64,000 bases of DNA from JASHPR01 sp963844655 (GTDB taxonomy: Bacteria; Actinomycetota; Actinomycetes; Streptosporangiales; Streptosporangiaceae): positions 62,001 through 126,000 of the forward strand of contig CAWJPA010000006.1 of NCBI GenBank assembly GCA_963844655.1, read 5' to 3'. Positions 51,267 through 59,892 of the stretch are shown piece after piece; positions within the stretch are counted from its first letter, which is position 1, and each line of letters begins with the position of its first letter. The position numbers and the translations under genes are program-made. A model generated the notes under the pieces. It did not search any database. It worked only from the letters and a program-made list of their open reading frames with translations, and had not been told where the DNA came from.

Positions 51267-52151
51267 TTACTGAGGGAGCACGGCCTTCCAGTTCTCGCTG
51301 ATGATGCGTTCCTGGATCTCGTCCGGGATCGTGGGGAAGTTGGTGCCTTCCACGATGTGATTGATGTTCCGCAGGCCGGCGATGACGTTGTCGATGGTGG
51401 CGGAGGGAAAATCTGACGCGAGGAGCAGCTTGTGCGTGACGCCGTACTCCATCGCCGTAACCATCGCCTGCCAGTACCGCCAGGGGCGGTAATGCACCGC
51501 GGAGATGTCGGCGTACATGTTGGGCGACTTACGGAGCAGGGCGATCAGGTCCTCTTCCCAGGGGTGCCCGAGGTGCGCCACGATGATCCGCAGGTCGGGG
51601 AAGTCCATGGCCACGTCTTCGAGTTGGAGCGGCGAAGCCCAGCGCAGGCGGGCGGCGCTGGGGAAGGTCGTGCCCTGGTGCCAGATCGTCGGTATGCCGA
51701 GCTCGGCGGCCTTGGCGAAGAACGGCCAGTGCTTACGGTCCGTGGGGTCGAAATGCTGGTAGGTCGGGCCGAGCTTGAGGCCAGCCAGCCCGAGATCACG
51801 GACACAGTGTTCGAGCTGCTCGACGCAGTCCGGTTCGTTCGGGTCGACTGAGCACCAGCCGATGAGCTTTTCTGGGTGCTGCGCCACGTAGTCGGCGATG
51901 ATCTCGTTCGGGACCCAGATGCCGGTGGCCCGGGCCTGGATGCCGAACACGACCACCCTGTCGGCGGTGGTGCTCGCCGCCCAGTGGTCCTCGGGATGTG
52001 AGTCGTAGGAGTGCAAGTCCAGCCGGGCGGCGTACGCCTCGCCGCCGGACTGCTGCAGCTTGACGAGCTTCGACGCCAGCGCCTCGGCCGCGAACTGCTC
52101 GCTTATGTGGTCGGGATACCAGGACAGGTGGCTGTGGACGTCGACGATCAT
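51267..52151 (-). CDS. Amidohydrolase 2 family metal-dependent hydrolase/decarboxylase
   Basis: A 294-residue TIM-barrel enzyme of the ACMSD-like amidohydrolase type: VDVHSHLSWYPDH (HxH metal site), GLKLGPTYQHFDPTD, IWHQGTTF, IIVAHLGHPWEEDL (metal His) and LLASDFPSATIDNV (metal Asp). These hydrolyse or decarboxylate small cyclic or aromatic acids. It is the last gene of a six-gene leftward operon, overlapping the acetamidase gene by 4 bases. It is clearly paralogous to 61075-61968 in the divergent operon (shared YQHFDPT, AHLGHPW and RxxNHIV motifs). Confidence 0.88.
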   Translation of the reverse strand: MIVDVHSHLSWYPDHISEQFAAEALASKLVKLQQSGGEAYAARLDLHSYDSHPEDHWAASTTADRVVVFGIQARATGIWVPNEIIADYVAQHPEKLIGWCSVDPNEPDCVEQLEHCVRDLGLAGLKLGPTYQHFDPTDRKHWPFFAKAAELGIPTIWHQGTTFPSAARLRWASPLQLEDVAMDFPDLRIIVAHLGHPWEEDLIALLRKSPNMYADISAVHYRPWRYWQAMVTAMEYGVTHKLLLASDFPSATIDNVIAGLRNINHIVEGTNFPTIPDEIQERIISENWKAVLPQ

Positions 52152-53143
52152 GCGGGGCCCCCTGCGGTCTCCTGTGCGCCTGCGCCGTCCGGTGTGCCTG
52201 GCCCGTTGCGGCCTGCCTGGTGACCCGCCGGGACCAGGCCCAGAGAGGCGGGCATCTCGAGACGAAGGGTCAGCTCCATCCCCCCGAACGCCTGCCCTAC
52301 CCGCAGGTCCCCGGCTATCGAGATAAGGGCCAGCGCCTCGGCCGGCTCGAGCCCGAGCTGGTCCTCCAGAGCGGTCACCATCTCGGCGACCGCCTCCCGC
52401 CTGGCGTCGGAGAATTCCATGGCCGAGGTCATCACCATGATCCGGTCGGTGGTCTGGGCCCAGGGCCAGCGCAGCCCGGCGCCCTTGCGGACACCGACCG
52501 TGGCGGTGACTTCGGCACCGATCTCCAGTGCGACGCCAGAGAGCTCCCCGTCACCCTGGCAGGCGTGCACGTCACCGATATACAAGAGTCCGCCGGGCGT
52601 GAAAACCGGCAGGTGGACCGTGGCACCTGGGCCGATCGTCGGGTGGTCCATGTTGCCGCCGTACCGGCCGGGCAGCCCGGACAGGGGTGTTTCACCGTCA
52701 GGAGCGGTGCCGATGCACCCGATCATCGGTTCGGTGGGCAGCGCGATGGCGTCCGAGAAACGAACCTCGTCGTCGCTTACCCGGCAGACCCGCCCCAGCG
52801 GCCTCGGGATATGCCCCGGCTCGAGCGGTCCGACGTGCGCATGGCCGCCACACCATCCAGCCTCGTCGAGCACGATCTGGCCGATCGTCACCACCAGTGC
52901 ATCACCGGGTTCCGCGCCCTCGACCTGCAGCGGGCCGGTCAGCGGGTTCCCTTTCCCTGGTGTCGGCAGCGGCAGCTCGAACAGTGACCCGGCACCGCGA
53001 TCCAGCAGCACCCCGGCGCGGGCGTCGTGGGTCTGGAACACCACGGTCGTGTCGGGGGGAACGCTGGCCTGAGGTGGCAGCGATGGGTCGTAGTGGTAGC
53101 TAACGGTCTCTCTGGTCAGCCGCACGCTGGCTTGTGCCGTCAC
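52148..53143 (-). CDS. Acetamidase/formamidase family protein
   Basis: A 331-residue FmdA/AmdA family enzyme: YHYDPSLPPQASVPPDTTVV, then YGGNMDHPTIGPGATVHLPV and the metal-site segment GDVHACQGDGELSGVALEIG. It should release ammonia from a short amide. It is coupled to both neighbours (4-base overlaps with the ABC ATPase and the amidohydrolase), which places amide hydrolysis directly downstream of the importer. It differs from the paralogue at 41888 in length and N-terminus, so they probably serve different substrates. Confidence 0.88.
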   Translation of the reverse strand: MTAQASVRLTRETVSYHYDPSLPPQASVPPDTTVVFQTHDARAGVLLDRGAGSLFELPLPTPGKGNPLTGPLQVEGAEPGDALVVTIGQIVLDEAGWCGGHAHVGPLEPGHIPRPLGRVCRVSDDEVRFSDAIALPTEPMIGCIGTAPDGETPLSGLPGRYGGNMDHPTIGPGATVHLPVFTPGGLLYIGDVHACQGDGELSGVALEIGAEVTATVGVRKGAGLRWPWAQTTDRIMVMTSAMEFSDARREAVAEMVTALEDQLGLEPAEALALISIAGDLRVGQAFGGMELTLRLEMPASLGLVPAGHQAGRNGPGTPDGAGAQETAGGPA

Positions 53144-54336
53144 AGAGCGTCCCCCACGCTCTTGCTGCTTGGGGCGCTCTCGGCCCTGCTGGTCTCGGCA
53201 TCCGTGTCGGCCAGCACGAAGGCGTCGTCGGCATCCCAGCTCAGGACGACCGGGTCACCGGGGGAGAAGCGGGCCTGCTGGCGCTCGCTAAGCTGCTGGC
53301 TCACGATCCGCCCGAGCGCGGGCGAGTCCACCAGATAATGCGTCAGCGGCCCGAGGTACATGACCTCGCCGACGACGCCGGACACGATGCAGCGCTCCGG
53401 GCCGGGGGTGGCCGCGCCGCTGGGGCCGCCTCCGAGATCCGCATGGCCCGGGGGGGCCAGCCGGACCCGCTCGGGACGGATCGCGACCCGTAGCGACGAG
53501 CCTGCCGCGATGTCTGCGGTGACGCCCACCGTCACCCGCTGGCCCTCGCCCAGCCGCGCGGTCGCCCGGTGGTCAACGACGTCGTCCGCCCGGAGGCCGA
53601 ACTCGTTCAGGCTGCCGACGAAGTCGGCGACGAACGCGTTGCCGGGCGACTCGTAGATCTCGCGCGCGCTTCCGACCTGCAGCAGCTGGCCATTGCTCAT
53701 GATGCCGATCCGGTCGGACATCAGGAGCGCCTCTTCCTGGTCGTGGGTCACATAGATGAACGTGGTACCGAGCTTGTGCTGGATGGTCTTCAGCTCCAGC
53801 TGCATCCGTTTCCGCAGCTTCGCGTCCAGGGCGCTGAGCGGCTCGTCCAGCAGCAGCACGGCCGGCTGGTTGACCAGCGCCCTGGCGAGTGCGACGCGCT
53901 GCTGCTGACCGCCAGACAGCTGACTCGCCCGCCGGTGCCCGAGCCCGCCGACGCCGACGGTCTCCAGCATCGCCTCTGTCCGGCTCCTGGCCTCGGCCTT
54001 GGGCACTCGCTTGATCTTGAGACCGTAAGAGACGTTCTGGAACACGGTCATATGCGGGAACAGCTCGTAATTCTGGAAGACCATGTTGGCGTTCCGCTTG
54101 TTCGCCGGCTTGTCGGTGACGTCAACTCCGGCGATACGGATCGAGCCCCGGTCGGGTTCCTCGAATCCGGCCACCATCCGCAGCGTGGTGCTCTTGCCGC
54201 AGCCGCTCGGGCCAAGGAGGGAGAAGAACTCGCCCTCGCGGATGTCGAGCGAGACGTCGTCGACCGCCGTGACCGAGCCGAAGTACTTGGTGACCCGGTC
54301 GATCTGGACTACCGATGCCGGGTAGTCATCGGTCAT
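53140..54336 (-). CDS. ABC importer ATPase (spermidine/putrescine PotA type)
   Basis: A 398-residue ATPase: Walker A GPSGCGKST (near residue 40), signature LSGGQQQRVALARALV, Walker B VLLLDEPLSALD, H-loop VTHDQEEALLMSDR, and a C-terminal TOBE region (SLRVAIRPERVRLAPPG). It energises the permease pair and binding protein of the same operon. PotA-type ATPases serve polyamine, iron, sulphate-type or glycine-betaine-like solutes. Overlaps its neighbours by 4 bases each. Confidence 0.93.
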   Translation of the reverse strand: MTDDYPASVVQIDRVTKYFGSVTAVDDVSLDIREGEFFSLLGPSGCGKSTTLRMVAGFEEPDRGSIRIAGVDVTDKPANKRNANMVFQNYELFPHMTVFQNVSYGLKIKRVPKAEARSRTEAMLETVGVGGLGHRRASQLSGGQQQRVALARALVNQPAVLLLDEPLSALDAKLRKRMQLELKTIQHKLGTTFIYVTHDQEEALLMSDRIGIMSNGQLLQVGSAREIYESPGNAFVADFVGSLNEFGLRADDVVDHRATARLGEGQRVTVGVTADIAAGSSLRVAIRPERVRLAPPGHADLGGGPSGAATPGPERCIVSGVVGEVMYLGPLTHYLVDSPALGRIVSQQLSERQQARFSPGDPVVLSWDADDAFVLADTDAETSRAESAPSSKSVGDAL

Positions 54337-55139
54337 GGAATCTCCAGGACAGAGGTTCGGGCGGCCAGGAAGGCCAGCGCCATCGTGATGACGAGCAGCA
54401 CCGACCCGATCGCGTTCAGGCCGGGGTTCACGCCGAGGTTAATCCGGCCGTACAGCACCAGCGGGAGGGTTTGCTGCGATCCGGCGGTGAAGAACGCGAT
54501 AACGAACTCATCAACGGAGATCGCCATGGCCAGGAACATCGCGCCGAGGAGCGCCGGGCGGAGCAGGGGCAGGGTGACCGTGCGGAAGATGGTGAGCGTG
54601 TCAGCGCCCAGGTCCCTGGCCGCCTCGAGCAGGCTGAACCGGAACCGTTCCAGCGCCGCCCCCATGACCAGGAAGACGAACGGCAGGGCCAGGATGACGT
54701 GCCCGGCGATTACCGCCCAGATGGAGAAACCGATTCCTACCGAATGGTAGAAGGTGGCCAGGCCGACGCCGAAGAGCAGGGCCGGGAACGCCAGCGGGAC
54801 GAGCGGAACCGTGAACACGGCCGTGCGCCACCGTCCCCTGGTCAGGCGCACCGCCCCGAGCGCCCCGCTCAGGCCGAGTGCCGCGCTGATCAGCGCCGTG
54901 CACACCGCCGCGAGCGCGGTGCGGCCGAACGCCGCGACAACCAGCGGATCGCCCGCGATCTGCCGGTACCAGCGCAGCGAGAACCCGCCGTGCAGGTTCA
55001 TGTTGGGTGTGGAGTTGAACGACACCACCACCACAATGACCAGCGGCGCGAACAGAAAGAAGAGGACGAGCCCCACATAGACGCGCGCGGAGATCCGTCC
55101 GACGGCGCCGCGTCGCCGCGGCCGGTGCTCGCGGCTCAT
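54333..55139 (-). CDS. ABC importer permease (PotC type)
   Basis: A 268-residue inner-membrane permease with six helices and the EAA loop LLEAARDLGADTLTIFRTVT followed by LPLLRPALLGAMF, which docks the ATPase. The N-terminal segment (FLFAPLVIVVVVSFNSTPNM) is typical of PotC. It pairs with the preceding permease gene, overlapping it by 4 bases. Confidence 0.92.
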   Translation of the reverse strand: MSREHRPRRRGAVGRISARVYVGLVLFFLFAPLVIVVVVSFNSTPNMNLHGGFSLRWYRQIAGDPLVVAAFGRTALAAVCTALISAALGLSGALGAVRLTRGRWRTAVFTVPLVPLAFPALLFGVGLATFYHSVGIGFSIWAVIAGHVILALPFVFLVMGAALERFRFSLLEAARDLGADTLTIFRTVTLPLLRPALLGAMFLAMAISVDEFVIAFFTAGSQQTLPLVLYGRINLGVNPGLNAIGSVLLVITMALAFLAARTSVLEIP

Positions 55140-56055
55140 GACCGGGTCACCAGGCGCAGCAAGCCAAAGAGGACTCCGAGAATCACTACGACGCTGGCGA
55201 TGAGCGTGAGCGCGATTGCCGCGCCGAGCGGCCAGTTCAGCGTCTCGCCGAACTCGTAGAGGATCTGGTTACCGACGAACTGGTTGAGCGGGCCGCCCAG
55301 CAATTGCGGCGTGACCCACTCGGCCATGGTCGCGATGAAACAGAAGGCGAACGCGGCCCGGATTCCCCGGGTCGTCAGGGGCAGCACAACGGTTCGCACG
55401 ATCCGGAACCTCGACGCCCCCAGATCCTCGGCGGCCTCCAGAAGCCGCGGCGAGATGTTCTGCATCGCGCTGAATATCGGCAGAACGCCGAGCGGGATCA
55501 GGAAGTTGAGCAGCGCGATAATGATGGCGAAATTGCTGTTCAGCAGCGACGACAGGGGAGAACTGATGATGTGGGTGCTGATCAGGAACGAGTTCACGAC
55601 CCCGTCCCGGCCGAGCATCGAGCGCCAGGCGTAGATCCGTACCAGGTAGCCGCCGAACAGGCTGACCAGCACCAGGAAGTACAGCGTCCGCTTCGCCCGC
55701 GGCAGCACGTACATGAGAATGTGCGCGAACGCATAGCTGACCACCACCACAGTGATCGACACCGCGAAGGCGATCTTCAGGGTACGGAAGTAGAAGTCGC
55801 GCAGTGCCGGGCTGGTCAGCGCCTGGGAGTAGTTCTCGATCGTCAGCTTCGCGGTGAAGTTGAAGTCGGAGTACGTGTAAAAGCTGTAAACCAGCAGGAC
55901 TGCCAGCGGGACCACGAAGAGCAGGACGAAGTAGACCGCCGGAGGGGCGAGCAGCAGGGCTGTCGAGACATTCTCCCGCCGGGCCTTGACCCGGTGCCGC
56001 AGCGGCGGCAGGGTGCCCTCGGCCGGTGGCCGAGGACACCCGTGGTGAGACTCAT
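55136..56055 (-). CDS. ABC importer permease (PotB type), N-terminus in another frame
   Basis: From ~56000 to 55136 the frame encodes a PotB-like permease: first helix ALLLAPPAVYFVLLFVVPLA, then YVLPRAKRTLYFLVLVSLFG and the EAA loop LLEAAEDLGASRFRIVRTVV. No ATG/GTG/TTG start exists in that frame before GTG 55915, which would cut helix 1. A good start, ATG 56055 with GGGAG 8 bases upstream, is in a different frame (MSLTTGVLGHRP). A one-base indel between ~56000 and 56050 would join them, giving ~305 residues. Either an error or a 5' lesion that would disable the importer. Confidence 0.85.
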
Positions 56056-56083
56056 GTCTGCCGCTCCCGTGTGCCGGCTGCCA

Positions 56084-57223
56084 TCACCGTCCCGCGGTGA
56101 TGTTCTGCCAGGCGTTCGCCCAGTCCTGGAAGTTCATGATCCCGGCTGGCGTCGTGTTCGGCGGGGTCGGGTCGGGGAACTGCACCAGGTTCTGCTGGGC
56201 GGACACGGTGTGCGCGACCGTTGAGTAGTTGTAGATCCGGTCGCTCTTGCCCAGCGACGTCACGGCTTCGCGGTTCGACGTACCGGAGACCAGCGAGGTC
56301 GCCAGTGCCGCCTCGTTCTTGGGCTGCAGGATGTAGTTGATGTAGGCGAGCGCGCAGTCCGCGTGCGTCGCGGTGACCGGGATGCCAAGGTTGTCGAACC
56401 AGCCGCTGAGGTCGGCCTTGTAGAAGCCGTACTTGAGCACGGTGCCCTTCGCCTGAGCGAAGTTGACCATGGCCTCCCAGCCGGAGATGTCGATGGCGGC
56501 GTCTCCCGATACCAGCCGGTCGGTCCCGTCCTGGTAGCTGGTGGTGAACGCCTGGGCGTTGTTGACCAGGGTCGTCGCCTGCTTGGTCACGACGTTGAGC
56601 TGGGACTTGGTCAGCAGCGGCGCGTTCTTGTACCCGTCCTCGAGCGCCAGCATGTCCATCACCGCATCGGAGTTGAACATGACGTACTTCTTCTTCCACT
56701 GCGGCTTGAGCAACTCAAGCAAGGAGGTCGGAGGGTTCGAGACCAGCTTGGGGTTGTACACGAACGGGCCGTCACCCCAGGCGATCGGCGCGCCGTAGAC
56801 CGTGCCGTCCTTGCCCAGGATGAGGTTGTTCTTCGCCAGCCCGGGGAAGAGGTTCTTCCACTCGGTCAGCTTCGAGGTGTCCAGCGGCCGGACCACGCGC
56901 GCCGCGATCATCCGCTGTGCGTACCACATCGGCACGGTCATCAGGTCGTACGGCTGCCCGACCTTGATCGCGGAGATGGCGGTGGGCCAGTCGGCCACGT
57001 TGGTCTCAGAGATCTTCATGTGGTACTTGGCCTGAAAGGCCTTGGAGACTGCCTTCCCGTCCTCACCGGCCAGGCCGATGAAGCGGAGGGTCACGCCTTT
57101 GCACGAGGCCGGGTTCACTGACCCCGAGGTGCCCACGGCTGCCGTGGTGCCGGTGGATCCCGTGCACGCGGTGGCCAGAAGAGCAGCCGCGCAGGTCATT
57201 CCGATCACAAACCAACGACGCAT
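56084..57223 (-). CDS. ABC importer solute-binding lipoprotein (PotD type)
   Basis: A 379-residue lipoprotein: signal peptide with lipobox LLATAC (Cys ~20), then a PotD-like domain with LRFIGLAGEDGKAVSKAFQA, KVGQPYDLMTVPMWYAQRMI, VYGAPIAWGDGPFVYNPKLV and INYILQPKNEAALATSLVSG. These bind polyamines or similar small organic cations outside the membrane. First gene of the leftward operon, divergent from the FCD regulator, its probable controller. The polyamine label is by family; the neighbours suggest a catabolised amide. Confidence 0.9.
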   Translation of the reverse strand: MRRWFVIGMTCAAALLATACTGSTGTTAAVGTSGSVNPASCKGVTLRFIGLAGEDGKAVSKAFQAKYHMKISETNVADWPTAISAIKVGQPYDLMTVPMWYAQRMIAARVVRPLDTSKLTEWKNLFPGLAKNNLILGKDGTVYGAPIAWGDGPFVYNPKLVSNPPTSLLELLKPQWKKKYVMFNSDAVMDMLALEDGYKNAPLLTKSQLNVVTKQATTLVNNAQAFTTSYQDGTDRLVSGDAAIDISGWEAMVNFAQAKGTVLKYGFYKADLSGWFDNLGIPVTATHADCALAYINYILQPKNEAALATSLVSGTSNREAVTSLGKSDRIYNYSTVAHTVSAQQNLVQFPDPTPPNTTPAGIMNFQDWANAWQNITAGR

Positions 57224-57368
57224 TGTCGCCCTCCAGCCACTTCTCTACGTGCAGATAAGCCGCCCATTTGCTAAAGATCCGCTTTCGCTCACGATGTGCG
57301 GGATGCTACGGTTCTGCTCAGCAGGTTGTCAAGGGAGTAGCTCATCTGGTGAGTTGTCCTCATGCGAG
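57224..57368. promoter_or_regulatory. Divergent promoter region of the amide-catabolism locus
   Basis: 145 bases between the binding-protein and FCD-GntR genes. Two small palindromes could be regulator sites: CTGCT-C-AGCAG (57314-57324) and CTCATCTGGTGAG (57341-57353, one mismatched pair). Both fit the size of GntR half-sites. No promoter elements are clear. Confidence 0.4.
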
Positions 57369-58100
57369 GTGAGAAGGCTGGAGATCACACGGACGAGGCT
57401 GAGTGACCACCTCGTGGAGCACTTCGCCCGGCAGATCGTCGGGGGGACGATCAAGCCCGGTGATCTGATTGATGCGGAGCCGGACCTGGCCAGTCAGTTC
57501 GGCATCAGCAAGCCGACCGTCCGCGAGTCGCTCCAGCACCTGGCCTCGCTGGGGCTGGTCCGGGTCCAGCAGGGCAAGCGGACCGTGGTGCTCGACAATG
57601 CCGACTGGGACTTCCTGGCCCCGGTGGTGCAGGAGGCCTTCCAGCAGACCGGCCAGGGGTTTGACCTGGCCGAGCAGCTGCACGAGGTGCGGATGATCCT
57701 GGAGGTGAGCTCGGCGGAGCTGGCCGCGCTGCGGGCTGAGCCCGCTCAGGTCGAGCGGCTCCGCGAGCTGGCCGAGGCCATGGCCGAGATCACCCGCACC
57801 ACTCAGGACCTAGAGGACTTCCTGCGCGAGGATCGCGCCTTCCACGAGATGGTGGCCCGGGCCTCCCGGAACCGCGCGCTGCTTCAGGTGATCCGCAATG
57901 TCCACCAGTTCCTGTCGACCAACTGGACCATCAGCACCATCACCGTCGCAGAGCTGCCGCACCTGACCGGCCTGCACGCCGCGGTTGCCGACGCCATCGA
58001 GCGGAGGGATCCCGTGGCTGCCCGGCGCGCGATGCAGACTCACCTCAGCGAGGTCGTCGCCAAGCGGGCCGCGCGCAGGCAGTCGGGGGCGAGGCAGTGA
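57369..58100 (+). CDS. GntR-family regulator, FCD subfamily
   Basis: About 243 residues: winged helix (LVEHFARQIVGGTIKPGDLI, then ASQFGISKPTVRESLQHLAS, then VQQGKRTVVLD) and an FCD domain with the metal/ligand set FLREDRAFHEMVARASRNRA, HLTGLHAAVADAIERRDPVA and RRAMQTHL. The open frame continues far upstream, but GTG 57369 (VRRLEITR) is where family-like sequence starts. It heads the rightward operon, overlapping the U32-like gene by 4 bases, and probably senses a pathway acid to control both divergent operons. Confidence 0.9.
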   Translation: MRRLEITRTRLSDHLVEHFARQIVGGTIKPGDLIDAEPDLASQFGISKPTVRESLQHLASLGLVRVQQGKRTVVLDNADWDFLAPVVQEAFQQTGQGFDLAEQLHEVRMILEVSSAELAALRAEPAQVERLRELAEAMAEITRTTQDLEDFLREDRAFHEMVARASRNRALLQVIRNVHQFLSTNWTISTITVAELPHLTGLHAAVADAIERRDPVAARRAMQTHLSEVVAKRAARRQSGARQ

Positions 58101-59035
58101 GGGTGCATCCCGGCCTCGAGCGGATGGGGCTCGTCCCCGTGACGGCGCCCGCGGCCAGTGCCAAGCGGTTCCCCGACGGCGCCGAGTTCCGGCTGGAGGT
58201 TCCCAGCGTCGAGGGACCTGCCGTGCTGGCCGCGGTCATCGCGGCCGCCGCCGACGCGGGGGTGGTGATCAACCGGGTATCGCAGGGCAGCGGTGGCATG
58301 CTGCTCAGCAAGGCCGAACTCGAGGAAATGGCCGGGCTCGCCAGCGAGGCGGGCATCGAGGTCGCGATGTTCGTGGGCCCGCGGGCCGGCTTTGACACCG
58401 GCGGCCTGGTCCGTGCCCCGGGCGGGGCGGTGCACTACGGCTCGCTGCGCGGGCTGCGCCAGCTCGGCTACGCGGTGGCTGATATCGAGCGGAGCGCGGG
58501 CCTGGGTATCCGCAGCTTCCTGGTCGCCGACCTCGGCTTGCTCGCCACCCTGGTCGAGCTGCAGCGCTCGGGTGACCTGCCGCCCGAGATTGTCTGGAAG
58601 GTCTCGGCGTATCTGGCCAGCGCTAACGCGTCGACGGTGAGAGTGCTGGAGCGGATGGGCGCTGGCACGGTCAATGTCGCCTCGGACATCACCCTCAGCC
58701 AGCTCGCGGAGATGCGGGCACACGTGGATATCCCGATCGACCTGTACCTGGAGACTCCGGACGCGATGGGAGGGTTCGTGCGCGGGCACGAGATCGCGGA
58801 CTTCGTCGAGGCGGGCGCGCCGCTTTACATCAAGATGGGCTTGCGCAACGCCCGTGGCGTGTATCCCGGCGGGGACCACCTCGTCGGTGACGCGATCGCG
58901 ATGGCACGCGCGAAGGTGCACCGCTGCGCGGTCGCGCTGGAGTGGCTCGAGCGGGACCGTCCCGGTTCTGTTCAGTCCCTGCCGCATGCGAAGGGGATGG
59001 CGATCCCGGTTCCGCCGCAGGCGGCGCTCGCATGA
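58097..59035 (+). CDS. U32-peptidase-like TIM-barrel protein
   Basis: About 312 residues starting at GTG 58097. Motifs AGVVINRVSQGSGGMLLSKA, YGSLRGLRQLGYAVADIERS, VLERMGAGTVNVASDITLSQ, and LYIKMGLRNARGVYPGGDHL resemble the U32 family, which includes collagenase-like peptidases and prephenate-derived tRNA/ubiquinone hydroxylases. The iron-sulphur cysteines of the UbiU/TrhP kinds are not seen. Next to a creatininase it may act as a pathway hydrolase or lyase; the reaction is unknown. Confidence 0.72.
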   Translation: MRVHPGLERMGLVPVTAPAASAKRFPDGAEFRLEVPSVEGPAVLAAVIAAAADAGVVINRVSQGSGGMLLSKAELEEMAGLASEAGIEVAMFVGPRAGFDTGGLVRAPGGAVHYGSLRGLRQLGYAVADIERSAGLGIRSFLVADLGLLATLVELQRSGDLPPEIVWKVSAYLASANASTVRVLERMGAGTVNVASDITLSQLAEMRAHVDIPIDLYLETPDAMGGFVRGHEIADFVEAGAPLYIKMGLRNARGVYPGGDHLVGDAIAMARAKVHRCAVALEWLERDRPGSVQSLPHAKGMAIPVPPQAALA

Positions 59036-59892
59036 CCGCGGCGACGGCGGGCCGGGGCCGGCCGGTTCCGCTGCTGTTCGAGGAACTCACCAGGACGGAG
59101 ATGCGAGAGATCGCGCCGTCCGCGCTGGCTGTCCTGCCGGTGGGAGCGACCGAGCAGCACGGCCCGCACCTGCCGTCCGGCACCGACGCTATGCACGCCG
59201 AATACGTCGCCCGCGCCGCCGCGGCCCGCATCGCGGGCCAGACCCAGGTGGTGGTCACCCCGACGCTGGCATTCGGGTCATCCCCGCACCACCTGCCGTT
59301 CGGTGCGACGCTGTCGCTCACGTCGCAGACGTTCAGCAGCGTCCTTCATGACCTGTGCACCTCGCTGACGGGCGCCGGGTTCCGGCAGATTTTCATCCTC
59401 AACGGGCACGGCGGCAACCACGAGCTGATCCAGATAGCCGCACGTGACCTGGCGCTGACCCACCCGGTCTCGGTCGCGGCCGGCTCATGGTGGTCGATCG
59501 CGTGGGATGCGCTGGCCGCGGCCGGGGCGTGTGAGGCCGGCCGGCTTCCCGGCCACGCCGGAGCATTCGAAACCTCCGTCGTCCTGGCGTTGCGGCCGGA
59601 GCTGGTGCACGAGCCGCGGCCGCACCGGGACCACTTCCCGGTCAGCGACCCCCGTGGCTTCGCGGCCGCCTACCGGACGGAGACCCCGGACGCGTGGCTG
59701 AGGATCGACGGGTACTCCGACAGCCCCGACCGCGGAACCGGCGAGCAGGGCCGGCGCTACCTGGATCTGGCTGTCGAGGCGGTGGCCAGCGCCCTGCTGG
59801 AGTTCGCGCAGGCCACCAGGGATACCGGCCCACAGGCCGCGGGCCAGCCCCGCGGACCGGGCAGCACCACACCACATGGGGAGGACAGGTAA
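59032..59892 (+). CDS. Creatininase-family amidohydrolase
   Basis: A 286-residue creatininase-fold enzyme. The metal-binding motif VLPVGATEQHGPHLPSGTDA (E, H, D ligands) near residue 43 and the FILNGHGGNHELI loop near 123 are intact, as is GHAGAFETSVVLALRPELV with the late Glu ligand. Family members hydrolyse cyclic amides (creatinine, mycofactocin-related and riboflavin-pathway formamides). It overlaps the U32-like gene by 4 bases and the M20 gene by one base, so it is tightly co-translated. The substrate is unknown. Confidence 0.9.
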   Translation: MTAATAGRGRPVPLLFEELTRTEMREIAPSALAVLPVGATEQHGPHLPSGTDAMHAEYVARAAAARIAGQTQVVVTPTLAFGSSPHHLPFGATLSLTSQTFSSVLHDLCTSLTGAGFRQIFILNGHGGNHELIQIAARDLALTHPVSVAAGSWWSIAWDALAAAGACEAGRLPGHAGAFETSVVLALRPELVHEPRPHRDHFPVSDPRGFAAAYRTETPDAWLRIDGYSDSPDRGTGEQGRRYLDLAVEAVASALLEFAQATRDTGPQAAGQPRGPGSTTPHGEDR

